Shown: piece after piece, positions 1-5,578 of the stretch
How the letters are laid out: each line of letters opens with the position of its first letter
Position numbering within the stretch: the first letter of the stretch is position 1
DNA from: Candidatus Dadabacteria bacterium
GTDB lineage: Bacteria; Desulfobacterota_D; UBA1144; Nemesobacterales; JAJCZQ01
Direction of reading: 5' to 3'
Length of the DNA: 5,578 nucleotides
Assembly (NCBI GenBank): GCA_030624695.1
Contig: JAUXJP010000084.1
Location: forward strand, 1 to 5,578
Translations under genes and position numbers: made by a program
The notes under the pieces: generated by a model
The model's input: only the letters and a program-made list of their open reading frames with translations
Told to the model about the DNA's origin: nothing
Database searches by the model: none

Positions 1-232
1 CAAGACTTTTATCTGCTTTTATTTCTCTTGCTACAACTACCTTTCCTGTAATTTCAGTATTAATATAAAGGGTTGAACCTATACCCTGCATATAAATCTC
101 GTTATAGTTGGGTAGACCTGAAGGTAATGTAAAGCTTAAAATGTTTGAATTGGACGCGTTGGATATCATTGGGGCAACAACGCAAATAATGATTGAAAAC
201 AGAACTGTTTTTAGTAAATTTGTATTATTCAT
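1..232 (-). CDS. Secreted protein of unknown function, N-terminal part (truncated by window edge)
   Basis: This reading frame is open for 77 codons from an ATG at 230-232 down to the left edge, so the 3' part lies outside the window. The N-terminus is a good Sec signal peptide: a short polar n-region with Lys8, a hydrophobic core at about residues 9-23 (TVLFSIIICVVAPMI), and a small-residue c-region with a likely signal peptidase I site after S24-N25-A26. Cys17 lies inside the core without a lipobox, so a lipoprotein is unlikely. The visible mature part (residues 27-77) has alternating polar and hydrophobic residues (STLYINTEITGKVVVARE) compatible with beta strands, but I do not recognise a family. 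It is divergent from rho. No Shine-Dalgarno sequence is visible before the ATG, which is unlike the other genes here. A TTG at 242-244 is in frame but no better supported. The signal peptide makes the frame credible; the function is unknown. Confidence 0.7.
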   Translation of the reverse strand, partial: MNNTNLLKTVLFSIIICVVAPMISNASNSNILSFTLPSGLPNYNEIYMQGIGSTLYINTEITGKVVVAREIKADKSL

Positions 233-255
233 GGTGGGTAACAATATTACACTAA

Positions 256-284
256 ATTATAAGTTCATAAAGATTTTTTTAAAA
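256..284 (-). promoter_or_regulatory. Candidate promoter for the leftward secreted-protein gene
   Basis: On the minus strand there is an exact TATAAT at 261-256, which would start transcription about 17 nt before the ATG at 232. The element at 17-nt spacing (284-279) is TTTTAA, a poor -35. A better -35-like TTGTCA lies at 294-289, but it is 27 nt from TATAAT and would instead pair with a poor TTTATG at 17-nt spacing. The -10 is convincing and the -35 is not, so this is tentative. Confidence 0.3.
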
Positions 285-287
285 CTC

Positions 288-317
288 TTGACAAAATAAA
301 TTATTCAAGTGCATAAT
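288..317 (+). promoter_or_regulatory. Sigma70-type promoter of rho
   Basis: A perfect -35 hexamer TTGACA (288-293) is followed after 18 nt by CATAAT (312-317), which matches the -10 consensus at five of six positions. Transcription would start at about 324, giving a rho leader of roughly 100 nt. This is the best promoter in the window, and it faces the only rightward gene. The surrounding DNA is very AT-rich, as expected of a promoter. Confidence 0.7.
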
Positions 318-410
318 ATTAATACAAAAAGCAAAACTCTCTGAGATAATTCAAAGTAGTTGATCTTTTCCTAACATTTCATTGTACGAATAAATTCCAT
401 ATGGTTATAT

Positions 411-416
411 AGGGGT
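411..416 (+). promoter_or_regulatory. Shine-Dalgarno site that fixes the rho start
   Basis: AGGGGT lies 8 nt before the ATG at 425. An in-frame TAG at 410-412, overlapping this site, closes the frame upstream, and no ATG, GTG or TTG codon lies between that stop and 425. The rho start is therefore well determined despite the protein having a longer N-terminus than E. coli Rho. Confidence 0.75.
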
Positions 417-424
417 CCGAATTA

Positions 425-1777
425 ATGGCTAAAGTTACAAAACTTCACGCGAAAACCGCGAAAGCAGAAGAGGTTGAAAATACAAGTCCTTCCGGCAGTG
501 ATGTTGCCGTAAAGAAGGACACTCTTTTGAACCTTAACGAATTAAGAGATCACAAAAGTGCTGAATTAATAAAAATGGCACATGATGCCGGGGTAGAAGA
601 AACATCCAGGATGACCAAGCAGGACGTTATATATGCCCTGCTTAAAGCACAGAGCAGCAAGGAAGGCGGCATAATTTTTGCCGAGGGTGTGCTGGAAATA
701 CTTTCAGAGGGATATGGATTTTTAAGGTCCCCAAAATACAGCTACCTGCCAGGACCTGATGATATTTATGTATCCAAATCTCAAATTCGTTCTTTTAACC
801 TGAAAACGGGTGATACTGTCGGTGGACAGGTAAGACTGCCAAGAGACGGTGAAAAAAACCTTGCACTACTTAAAATTGAAACAGTTAACTTTCAATCCCC
901 TGAGGTTTGCAGGGACCGTATTCCATTTTCAGAACTTGTACCACTGCATCCAGACGAAAAATTAATTCTTGAATACGAATCGAGTGAGTTCTGCACACGT
1001 GTAATTGACCTGTTTATACCAGTAGGTAAAGGCCAGAGAGCACTTATCGTAGCTCCTCCGAGAACGGGTAAAACAATTTTTCTTCAGAGAATCGCAAACG
1101 GAGTTACGGATAATAACCCTGAAGTTAAACTAATAGTACTTCTAATAGACGAAAGGCCTGAAGAAGTAACGGATATGGAAAGGTCTGTTAAAGGGGAAGT
1201 GGTAAGCTCTACTTTTGATGAACCGGCTTTAAGGCACATCCAGGTTTCTGATATGGTGATAGAAAAAGCCAAGAGATATGTAGAACATGGCCAGGATGTA
1301 GTTATTCTCCTGGACAGTCTTACAAGGCTTGCAAGGGCAAGTAACACGGTAACCCCTGCAAGCGGAAGGGTGCTTTCAGGCGGTATGGAAGCAAATGCAT
1401 TGCAGAGGCCTAAAAGGTTCTTTGGTGCTGCCAGGAATACGGAAGAAGGCGGCAGTCTTACAATAATTGCAACCGCACTGATAGATACGGGAAGCCGTAT
1501 GGATGAGGTTATTTTCGAAGAATTTAAAGGTACCGGCAACATGGAGCTTTATCTTGACAGAAGGCTTGCCGATAGAAGGGTTTTCCCGGCAATAGATTTA
1601 CAAAGATCAGGTACAAGAAAGGAAGAACTGCTACTCACAGAAGAAGAACTCAACAGGGTATACCTGCTTAGAAAAATACTGAATCCTATGAACACCACTG
1701 AAGCTATGGAATTTTTATTGGAAAAAATGAGAGGTACCAAGTCTAATAAAGAGTTCCTAAAGTTAATGAATCACTAA
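425..1777 (+). CDS. rho: Transcription termination factor Rho
   Basis: Rho is the hexameric RNA-dependent ATPase/helicase that loads on unstructured C-rich nascent RNA in the cytoplasm and releases RNA polymerase. The 450-residue product is complete. Residues 1-34 are a charged, low-complexity extension that E. coli Rho (419 aa) lacks. A Rho N-terminal helical domain follows (about 35-75), then the cold-shock-like RNA-binding domain (about 83-158) with RNP1 motif GYGFLR (96-101) and Y115 in GPDDIYVS; Y97, F99 and Y115 correspond to E. coli F62, F64 and Y80. The RecA-like ATPase core has Walker A APPRTGKT (210-217), catalytic E243 in DERPEEVTDM, Walker B ending at D297 in VVILLDS, the Q-loop ASGRVLSGG (312-320), the R-loop GTGNMEL (369-375) and the arginine finger R398 in RSGTR. 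No key residue is missing, so it should be active. It is apparently monocistronic with its own promoter and is convergent with the suf-linked Rieske gene. Confidence 0.98.
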   Translation: MAKVTKLHAKTAKAEEVENTSPSGSDVAVKKDTLLNLNELRDHKSAELIKMAHDAGVEETSRMTKQDVIYALLKAQSSKEGGIIFAEGVLEILSEGYGFLRSPKYSYLPGPDDIYVSKSQIRSFNLKTGDTVGGQVRLPRDGEKNLALLKIETVNFQSPEVCRDRIPFSELVPLHPDEKLILEYESSEFCTRVIDLFIPVGKGQRALIVAPPRTGKTIFLQRIANGVTDNNPEVKLIVLLIDERPEEVTDMERSVKGEVVSSTFDEPALRHIQVSDMVIEKAKRYVEHGQDVVILLDSLTRLARASNTVTPASGRVLSGGMEANALQRPKRFFGAARNTEEGGSLTIIATALIDTGSRMDEVIFEEFKGTGNMELYLDRRLADRRVFPAIDLQRSGTRKEELLLTEEELNRVYLLRKILNPMNTTEAMEFLLEKMRGTKSNKEFLKLMNH

Positions 1778-1783
1778 TATATT

Positions 1784-2092
1784 CTATATTTTTATCAGAA
1801 TATCATCGCCTTCAACTTTTAATTCATAAACTTCAACAGGTTCTATTGCAGGAAGGCAAATCGCCTCACCCGTTTTAACATCAAACTCGGCCCCGTGATA
1901 AATACAGACGATATTTTCTCCTTCAATATCACCATCTGCAAGTGGGAATGTTTCGTGGCTGCACTCATCCCTGAATGCGTAGTAGTTGTTATTAATGTTG
2001 CAGATTGCTATACCTATACCATCTAAATAAAAAGGCATAACTTCGCCGTCTATTATTTCAGAGGTTTTAGCAATTTTTTGAAATTCAGCCAT
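1784..2092 (-). CDS. Rieske-type [2Fe-2S] ferredoxin, last gene of the suf cluster
   Basis: A small (102 aa) soluble Rieske protein with no signal peptide or membrane segment, so it is likely a cytoplasmic one-electron carrier. The cluster motif is complete: C44-S-H46, 16 residues, then C63-I-Y-H66, giving the two Cys and two His ligands of a Rieske [2Fe-2S] centre. The downstream pattern HGAEFDVKTGEA followed by PAIEP matches the ferredoxin components of ring-hydroxylating dioxygenases (BphF/NDO type) and the related small NirD-like proteins. No oxygenase or nitrite reductase gene lies nearby; the neighbours are sufD, sufC and sufB, and Rieske ferredoxins of this type are known in some suf operons. 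A role in electron supply to Fe-S assembly is therefore plausible but not shown. A strong AGGAG (2105-2101) sits 8 nt before the ATG. The gene is 94 nt after sufD, a loose spacing, and may have extra promoter input. It ends in TAG, 6 bp from the rho stop. Confidence 0.9.
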   Translation of the reverse strand: MAEFQKIAKTSEIIDGEVMPFYLDGIGIAICNINNNYYAFRDECSHETFPLADGDIEGENIVCIYHGAEFDVKTGEAICLPAIEPVEVYELKVEGDDILIKI

Positions 2093-2114
2093 ATTCGTTA
2101 CTCCTGCCCGGTGA

Positions 2115-2143
2115 ATTATATTATGCTATTTTTATTTGGATGC
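2115..2143 (-). promoter_or_regulatory. Possible internal promoter before the Rieske gene
   Basis: In the 94-nt gap after sufD there is an exact TATAAT on the minus strand (2120-2115). It would start a transcript near 2108 and leave a 16-nt leader just long enough to hold the AGGAG site. The -35 position at 17-nt spacing (2143-2138) reads GCATCC, which does not match, and there is no extended TGn. In AT-rich DNA a lone TATAAT can occur by chance, so this is weak. Confidence 0.22.
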
Positions 2144-2186
2144 CACTCTTAAAAATAAAACCCCATACATTGTCTTTAATTATTTA

Positions 2187-3515
2187 TTAGTTGTCAGTTC
2201 TGTTAAGAAACCAGCTGTCAGCATATTTTTCCAGGTATTCTCTTAAAGGTAAAAGGGACATATTCGAAAAGCTTTCCCCCGTAAATCCCTTAACCATTAT
2301 CGTTTCAGCCTCTTTTTTCGGTATGCCTCTGGATTGAAGATAAAAAATTGCGTTTTCGTCCATCTGCCCGATAGTTGCTCCGTGCGTACATTTTACATCG
2401 TCATTATATATCTCGAGCTGTGGTTTAGTATCAATCTGGGCTGAATCGGACAGAAGAAGGTTCCTGTTTGTCTGCTTTGCATCAGTTTTCACTGCCCCCT
2501 CATGTACTATTATTCTCCCGTGAAATACCCCGCGAGAATTATCATCGAGCACCCCGTTATAAATCTGCCTGCTGTCACAGTGAGGGCTTGCATGTTCAAC
2601 TCTCATAAAATTGTCCATGTGCTGGCGGCCATTGGACATATAAAGCCCGTTTATTAAAGAATTTCCGCCTTCCCCTGCGAGTACAGGATGTACATTGTTC
2701 CTCACAATTGCCCCGCCGAATAATATGGAATGGGACTTGATATTACTGTATTTTTCCTGCTGGACCCTAAGGGTAGAAATATTAAATGCCTTTTTACTTT
2801 CAAACTCAAGAAGGAAGTGCTCCATATTACTGTTTTCGCCTACAGATACTTCGGAAACAACATTTGAGAAATATGTGGTTTCGGAAGTAGATACGTAATG
2901 TTCTATTACCTTTAATTCACTGTTTTTACCTACAACTATCAGGTTGCGGGAGTTTACCATTGATTGCTCATCTTCATGTGAAATATAAAGTGCATGCACC
3001 GGTTTGTTCACAGAAATCGAGTCCGGCACGTGTATAAAAATTCCATCTTCAAAAAATGCCGTGTTTAAAGCATTAAAGGCTTCAGTTTCAAAGTCTAAAA
3101 ACTTGCCGAAATATTCTGATAAAACTTCCTTTTTAACATCTTTCGCCTCGGAAAGTGTCGTTATTGTTACACCTTCAGGTATCTGTTCAATTTGTGACAA
3201 TTCTTTACTGAACCTGCCGTTTATGAATACAAGAAGAAAAGTTTCAAGATCTTTAATTAAAAATGTTTTTAACATAACGGGGTCAATGTTAATACCGTTA
3301 TCGTTTATTTTAAAGTTTGCTTTTGAAACGGGAGTGAGGTTGGTAAATCTCCAGTCTTCATCCCTCATCGTCGGATAACCGAGTTCAGCAAATTTATTTA
3401 TAGCGTTTTTCCTTAATTCAGAAATTTCCCCAATACCACTAAAAATGTCTTTCTTCTTAAACTCTTCGAAACCACTCAGGTAACTACCAATTTCACTGTT
3501 TAATTCAATACTCAT
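2187..3515 (-). CDS. sufD: Fe-S cluster assembly scaffold subunit SufD
   Basis: SufD pairs with SufB in the SufBCD scaffold; the SufB-SufD interface is where the nascent Fe-S cluster is thought to form, and SufD is needed for iron acquisition. The product is 442 residues, close to the family size (E. coli 423). The N-terminal helical region carries the family signature FAELGYPTMRDEDWRFTNL (42-60). A beta-helix core follows, then the C-terminal segment CTHGATIGQMDENAIFY, in which C376 and H378 match E. coli C358 and H360, the latter implicated in cluster assembly. The segment LQSRGIPKKEAETIMVKGF is the typical C-terminal helical part. The start is supported by AGGAG (3525-3521) five to six nt before the ATG, and that site overlaps the sufC stop codon, so sufC and sufD are probably translationally coupled (8-nt gap). 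SufD is paralogous to SufB; the shorter C-terminal motif set and lack of the SufB QCDSMLIG motif identify it as SufD. Confidence 0.96.
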   Translation of the reverse strand: MSIELNSEIGSYLSGFEEFKKKDIFSGIGEISELRKNAINKFAELGYPTMRDEDWRFTNLTPVSKANFKINDNGINIDPVMLKTFLIKDLETFLLVFINGRFSKELSQIEQIPEGVTITTLSEAKDVKKEVLSEYFGKFLDFETEAFNALNTAFFEDGIFIHVPDSISVNKPVHALYISHEDEQSMVNSRNLIVVGKNSELKVIEHYVSTSETTYFSNVVSEVSVGENSNMEHFLLEFESKKAFNISTLRVQQEKYSNIKSHSILFGGAIVRNNVHPVLAGEGGNSLINGLYMSNGRQHMDNFMRVEHASPHCDSRQIYNGVLDDNSRGVFHGRIIVHEGAVKTDAKQTNRNLLLSDSAQIDTKPQLEIYNDDVKCTHGATIGQMDENAIFYLQSRGIPKKEAETIMVKGFTGESFSNMSLLPLREYLEKYADSWFLNRTDN

Positions 3516-3523
3516 TTCTTCTC

Positions 3524-4276
3524 CTATGCATTAGCCGCTTCTTCTAACCAGCCGTAACCCTTTTCCTCAAGTTCAAGTGCCAATTTCTTTCCCCCGGACT
3601 TTACTATTTTTCCGTTTACAAGCACGTGTACAAAATCCGGCACAATATAATTAAGCAATCGCTGATAATGTGTAATTATCAGAAAAGAACGTTCGGGGCT
3701 TCTCATTGAATTTACGCCCTCGGAAACAATTTTTACTGCATCAATATCAAGTCCGGAATCTGTCTCATCCAGTATTGAGAGCTTAGGTTCCAGAATCTGC
3801 ATCTGAAAAATTTCATTCCTCTTTTTCTCACCACCGGAAAAACCTTCATTTACAGATCTTTTTAATAAATCGTCTTCCATGTGCAGTTTTTTCATCTTGT
3901 CCCTTGCGAGTTTCCCGAATTCAACATGTTTAAGAGGTTTTAAACCGTTATATTTTCTTATTGAATTAAGAGCTTCTCTAAGAAGGTAGGTATTTGCCAC
4001 ACCCGGTATTTCTATCGGATACTGAAAGGCAAGGAATATCCCTTCACAAGCCCTCTCCTCTGGTTTAAGTTCGGTAAGGTCTTTTCCCCTGAAGAGGATT
4101 TCCCCTTTTGTAATTTCATATAAATCCCTACCCGCTAGCACCTGTGCCAGAGTACTTTTACCTGACCCGTTTGGCCCCATAATTGAATGAATTTCACCTT
4201 TATTTATGGTCAGGTTGACCCCCTTTAAAATTTCTTTTCCCTCAACTTCTACATGCAAATCCGTTATCTCAAGCAT
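3524..4276 (-). CDS. sufC: Fe-S cluster assembly ATPase SufC (ABC-type)
   Basis: SufC is the ABC-family ATPase of the SufBCD complex; unlike transporter ATPases it binds soluble SufB and SufD, and its ATP-driven dimerisation reshapes the scaffold. The 250-residue product is full length (E. coli 248). Motifs in order: Walker A GPNGSGKST (34-42), Q-loop Q85 in LAFQYP, ABC signature SGGEKKRNE (147-155), Walker B LSILDE (166-171) with catalytic E171, D-loop around SGLDIDA (174-180), and switch histidine H203 in ITHYQRLL. The SGGEKKRNE form and FQYPIEIPGV are hallmarks of SufC that separate it from transporter subunits. AGAGGAG (about 4290-4285) lies 8 nt before the ATG. The gene follows sufB after 58 nt of AT-rich spacer, and precedes sufD by 8 nt. 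No membrane-protein gene is adjacent, which fits the SUF role. Confidence 0.98.
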   Translation of the reverse strand: MLEITDLHVEVEGKEILKGVNLTINKGEIHSIMGPNGSGKSTLAQVLAGRDLYEITKGEILFRGKDLTELKPEERACEGIFLAFQYPIEIPGVANTYLLREALNSIRKYNGLKPLKHVEFGKLARDKMKKLHMEDDLLKRSVNEGFSGGEKKRNEIFQMQILEPKLSILDETDSGLDIDAVKIVSEGVNSMRSPERSFLIITHYQRLLNYIVPDFVHVLVNGKIVKSGGKKLALELEEKGYGWLEEAANA

Positions 4277-4334
4277 TTATGCTGCTCCTCTATTGAAATA
4301 TATATATAATTAGGAATTAAATATAAGTGGAATT

Positions 4335-5578
4335 CTATCCTACACTGCCTTCAAGGCTTATGCTAAGAAGCTTCTCGGCTTCCACTGCAAATTCAAATGG
4401 AAGCTCCTTAAAAACGTCCTTGCAGAAACCGTTTACAATCAGCGAAACCGCGTCTTCTGCAGAAAGGCCCCTTTGCTGGCAATAAAAAATCTGGTCGTCA
4501 CCAATTTTTGATGTTGAAGCCTCATGTTCCATATGGGCAGTTGAATTCTTTACCTCAATATATGGAAAAGTGTGTGCTCCGCAATTATCGCCAATCAGCA
4601 TGGAATCACACTGAGTGTAGTTCCGTGCCTTTTCCGCATTCTTTTCAATCTTGACAAGGCCCCTGTAAGTGTTGTGACCCTGTCCGGCAGAAATTCCTTT
4701 TGATACAATATTACTTCTTGTATTTTTACCAATATGAATCATCTTGGTTCCGGTATCAGCCTGCTGCTTATTGTTTGTAAGTGCAACTGAGTAGAACTCT
4801 CCAATTGAATTATCACCCTCAAGTATACAGCTCGGGTATTTCCAGGTTATTGCCGAACCGGTCTCTACCTGGGTCCATGAAATTCTTGAATTATCTCCCA
4901 GACAGTGCCCTCTTTTTGTTACAAAATTATATATTCCGCCTTTACCTTCTTTATCTCCGGGATACCAGTTTTGGATCGTTGAGTATTTTATGGTTGCGTC
5001 TTTATGTGCAATAAGTTCAACTACCGCGGCATGAAGCTGGCTTTTATCCCTTTTTGGAGCCGTACAGCCTTCAAGATAGCTTACATAACTCCCCTCCTCA
5101 GCAATGATTAAGGTCCTTTCAAACTGTCCTGTGTTCTCAGCGTTGATTCTGAAATAGGTTGATAGTTCCATAGGGCACCTTACTCCCTTAGGAATATATA
5201 CAAAGGAACCATCTGTAAATACTGCAGAATTCAGTGCGGCATAGAAATTGTCTTTCTGTGGAACAACATATCCAAGATACTTCTGAATTAGTTCCGGATG
5301 TTCTTTCACTGCTTCGGAGATTGAACAAAAGATAACTCCGTCTTCAGCCAGCTTTTCCTTAAATGTTGTAATAACGGAAACACTGTCAAATACCGCATCT
5401 ACTGCTACTCCGGCTAGCATTTTTTGTTCTTCAAGTGGAATTCCCAGTTTGTCATATGTCTCTCTTATTTCCGGGTCAATATCATCCAGGCTCTCAGGTT
5501 TGGGATTGTTCGAAGGTTCTGCATAGTAACTTATATCGTTAAAATCAATTTTTGGGTACGAAATAAAAGCCCAGTCAG
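4335..5578 (-). CDS. sufB: Fe-S cluster assembly scaffold subunit SufB, 5' end outside window
   Basis: SufB is the main scaffold subunit of SufBCD and accepts persulfide sulfur from the desulfurase partner (SufE or SufU). The frame is open to the right edge: 413 residues are visible, and about 70 N-terminal residues are missing by comparison with E. coli SufB (495 aa). The ATG at 5420 is internal; family sequence continues upstream of it (YPKIDFNDISYY, then DPEIRETYDKLGIPLEEQK). Diagnostic segments include VAVDAVFDSVSV, PKGVRCPMELSTYFRINAE, GSAITWKYPSCIL, GEFYSVALTNNKQQADTG and the terminal VNGFCKDVFKELPFEFAVEA. Visible residue C323 in YTQCDSMLIG (codon 4610-4608) aligns with E. coli C405, the proposed sulfur acceptor, and HE in MEHEAS (codons 4526-4521) aligns with H433-E434. 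The E. coli CxxCxxxC segment near the N-terminus is replaced by cysteine-free AEPSNNPKPES. The stop is TAG. Its promoter and any IscR or SufR site lie off the right edge. Confidence 0.97.
   Translation of the reverse strand, partial: DWAFISYPKIDFNDISYYAEPSNNPKPESLDDIDPEIRETYDKLGIPLEEQKMLAGVAVDAVFDSVSVITTFKEKLAEDGVIFCSISEAVKEHPELIQKYLGYVVPQKDNFYAALNSAVFTDGSFVYIPKGVRCPMELSTYFRINAENTGQFERTLIIAEEGSYVSYLEGCTAPKRDKSQLHAAVVELIAHKDATIKYSTIQNWYPGDKEGKGGIYNFVTKRGHCLGDNSRISWTQVETGSAITWKYPSCILEGDNSIGEFYSVALTNNKQQADTGTKMIHIGKNTRSNIVSKGISAGQGHNTYRGLVKIEKNAEKARNYTQCDSMLIGDNCGAHTFPYIEVKNSTAHMEHEASTSKIGDDQIFYCQQRGLSAEDAVSLIVNGFCKDVFKELPFEFAVEAEKLLSISLEGSVG

Noticed and set aside
108..299. 63-codon plus-strand reading frame starting with TTG
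   Set aside because: It lies opposite the signal-peptide frame and runs through the rho -35 element; there is no ribosome binding site and the composition is that of translated AT-rich non-coding DNA.
397..404. Palindrome CCATATGG as an operator
   Set aside because: Eight bases only, single copy, downstream of the rho start site; expected by chance in AT-rich sequence.
401..412. Three-codon mini-ORF (ATG GTT ATA TAG) overlapping the rho ribosome binding site
   Set aside because: It has no Shine-Dalgarno site of its own and such tiny frames are expected by chance; useful only because its TAG closes the rho frame upstream.
1084..1740. Two minus-strand reading frames (1084-1542 and 1549-1740)
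   Set aside because: Both lie wholly inside rho on the opposite strand; Ser/Leu-rich antisense shadows of a highly conserved gene.
1776..1793. Hairpin AATATA-TTC-TATATT followed by TTT as a rho terminator
   Set aside because: The stem is six A/T pairs only and the U tract is short; stability is too low to call an intrinsic terminator.
2695..3378. Two plus-strand reading frames (2695-2898 and 3004-3378)
   Set aside because: Antisense to sufD, with no homology or ribosome binding site evident.
4277..4334. AT-rich sufB-sufC spacer with an alternating TA tract (about 4298-4309) as an internal promoter
   Set aside because: No -35-like hexamer at proper spacing and no stem-loop; only the sufC ribosome binding site is supported in this gap.
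4781..5014. 77-codon plus-strand reading frame
   Set aside because: Antisense to a strongly conserved part of sufB; low-complexity Leu/Ser/Tyr composition.
5418..5420. ATG as the start of sufB
   Set aside because: The same frame continues upstream to the window edge with recognisable SufB sequence (YPKIDFNDISYY, KLGIPLEEQK), so this Met is internal.

Overview
The window reads as ordinary chromosomal core sequence from a free-living-type bacterium of fairly low GC (about 40% by eye). It holds parts or all of six genes: one partial secreted-protein gene, the transcription termination factor gene rho, and a leftward suf (iron-sulfur cluster assembly) operon fragment made of sufB, sufC, sufD and a small Rieske ferredoxin gene. 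I found no rRNA, tRNA, CRISPR array, insertion sequence or attachment site. The four suf-region genes and rho have no frameshift or premature stop where they are visible.

Layout: positions 1-232 carry, on the minus strand, the 5' part of a gene whose product starts with a clear signal peptide; it runs off the left edge. Positions 233-424 are a divergent promoter region with a strong sigma70-type promoter (TTGACA, 18 nt, CATAAT) for rho and a weaker candidate for the secreted protein. Rho occupies 425-1777 on the plus strand. Only 6 bp after the rho stop is the stop of the convergent Rieske ferredoxin gene (1784-2092, minus). Upstream of it in the leftward transcription direction are sufD (2187-3515), sufC (3524-4276) and sufB (4335 to the right edge, 5' end missing). 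No gene-free stretch exceeds 300 bases.

How the genes work together: SufB, SufC and SufD form the SufBCD scaffold complex (SufBC2D in characterised systems), on which an Fe-S cluster is built with ATP hydrolysis by SufC. Sulfur reaches SufB from a cysteine desulfurase (SufS with SufE or SufU), which is not in the window and does not follow sufD here. The Rieske ferredoxin occupies that downstream slot. Its presence at the end of the operon suggests an electron-transfer role linked to, or dependent on, Fe-S assembly, but that is inference. Rho is a neighbour with no evident functional link.

Taxonomy: clear AGGAG-type ribosome binding sites and a TTGACA/CATAAT promoter argue against Bacteroidota, whose genes usually lack strong Shine-Dalgarno sites and use a different promoter consensus. 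Rho and SufB resemble proteobacterial-type sequences in their motifs, but I cannot name a phylum from this window. I did not find an undescribed system. The points worth a second look are the sufBCD-Rieske arrangement, the apparent lack of intrinsic terminators at the tight convergent rho/suf junction, and the back-to-back rho promoter region.
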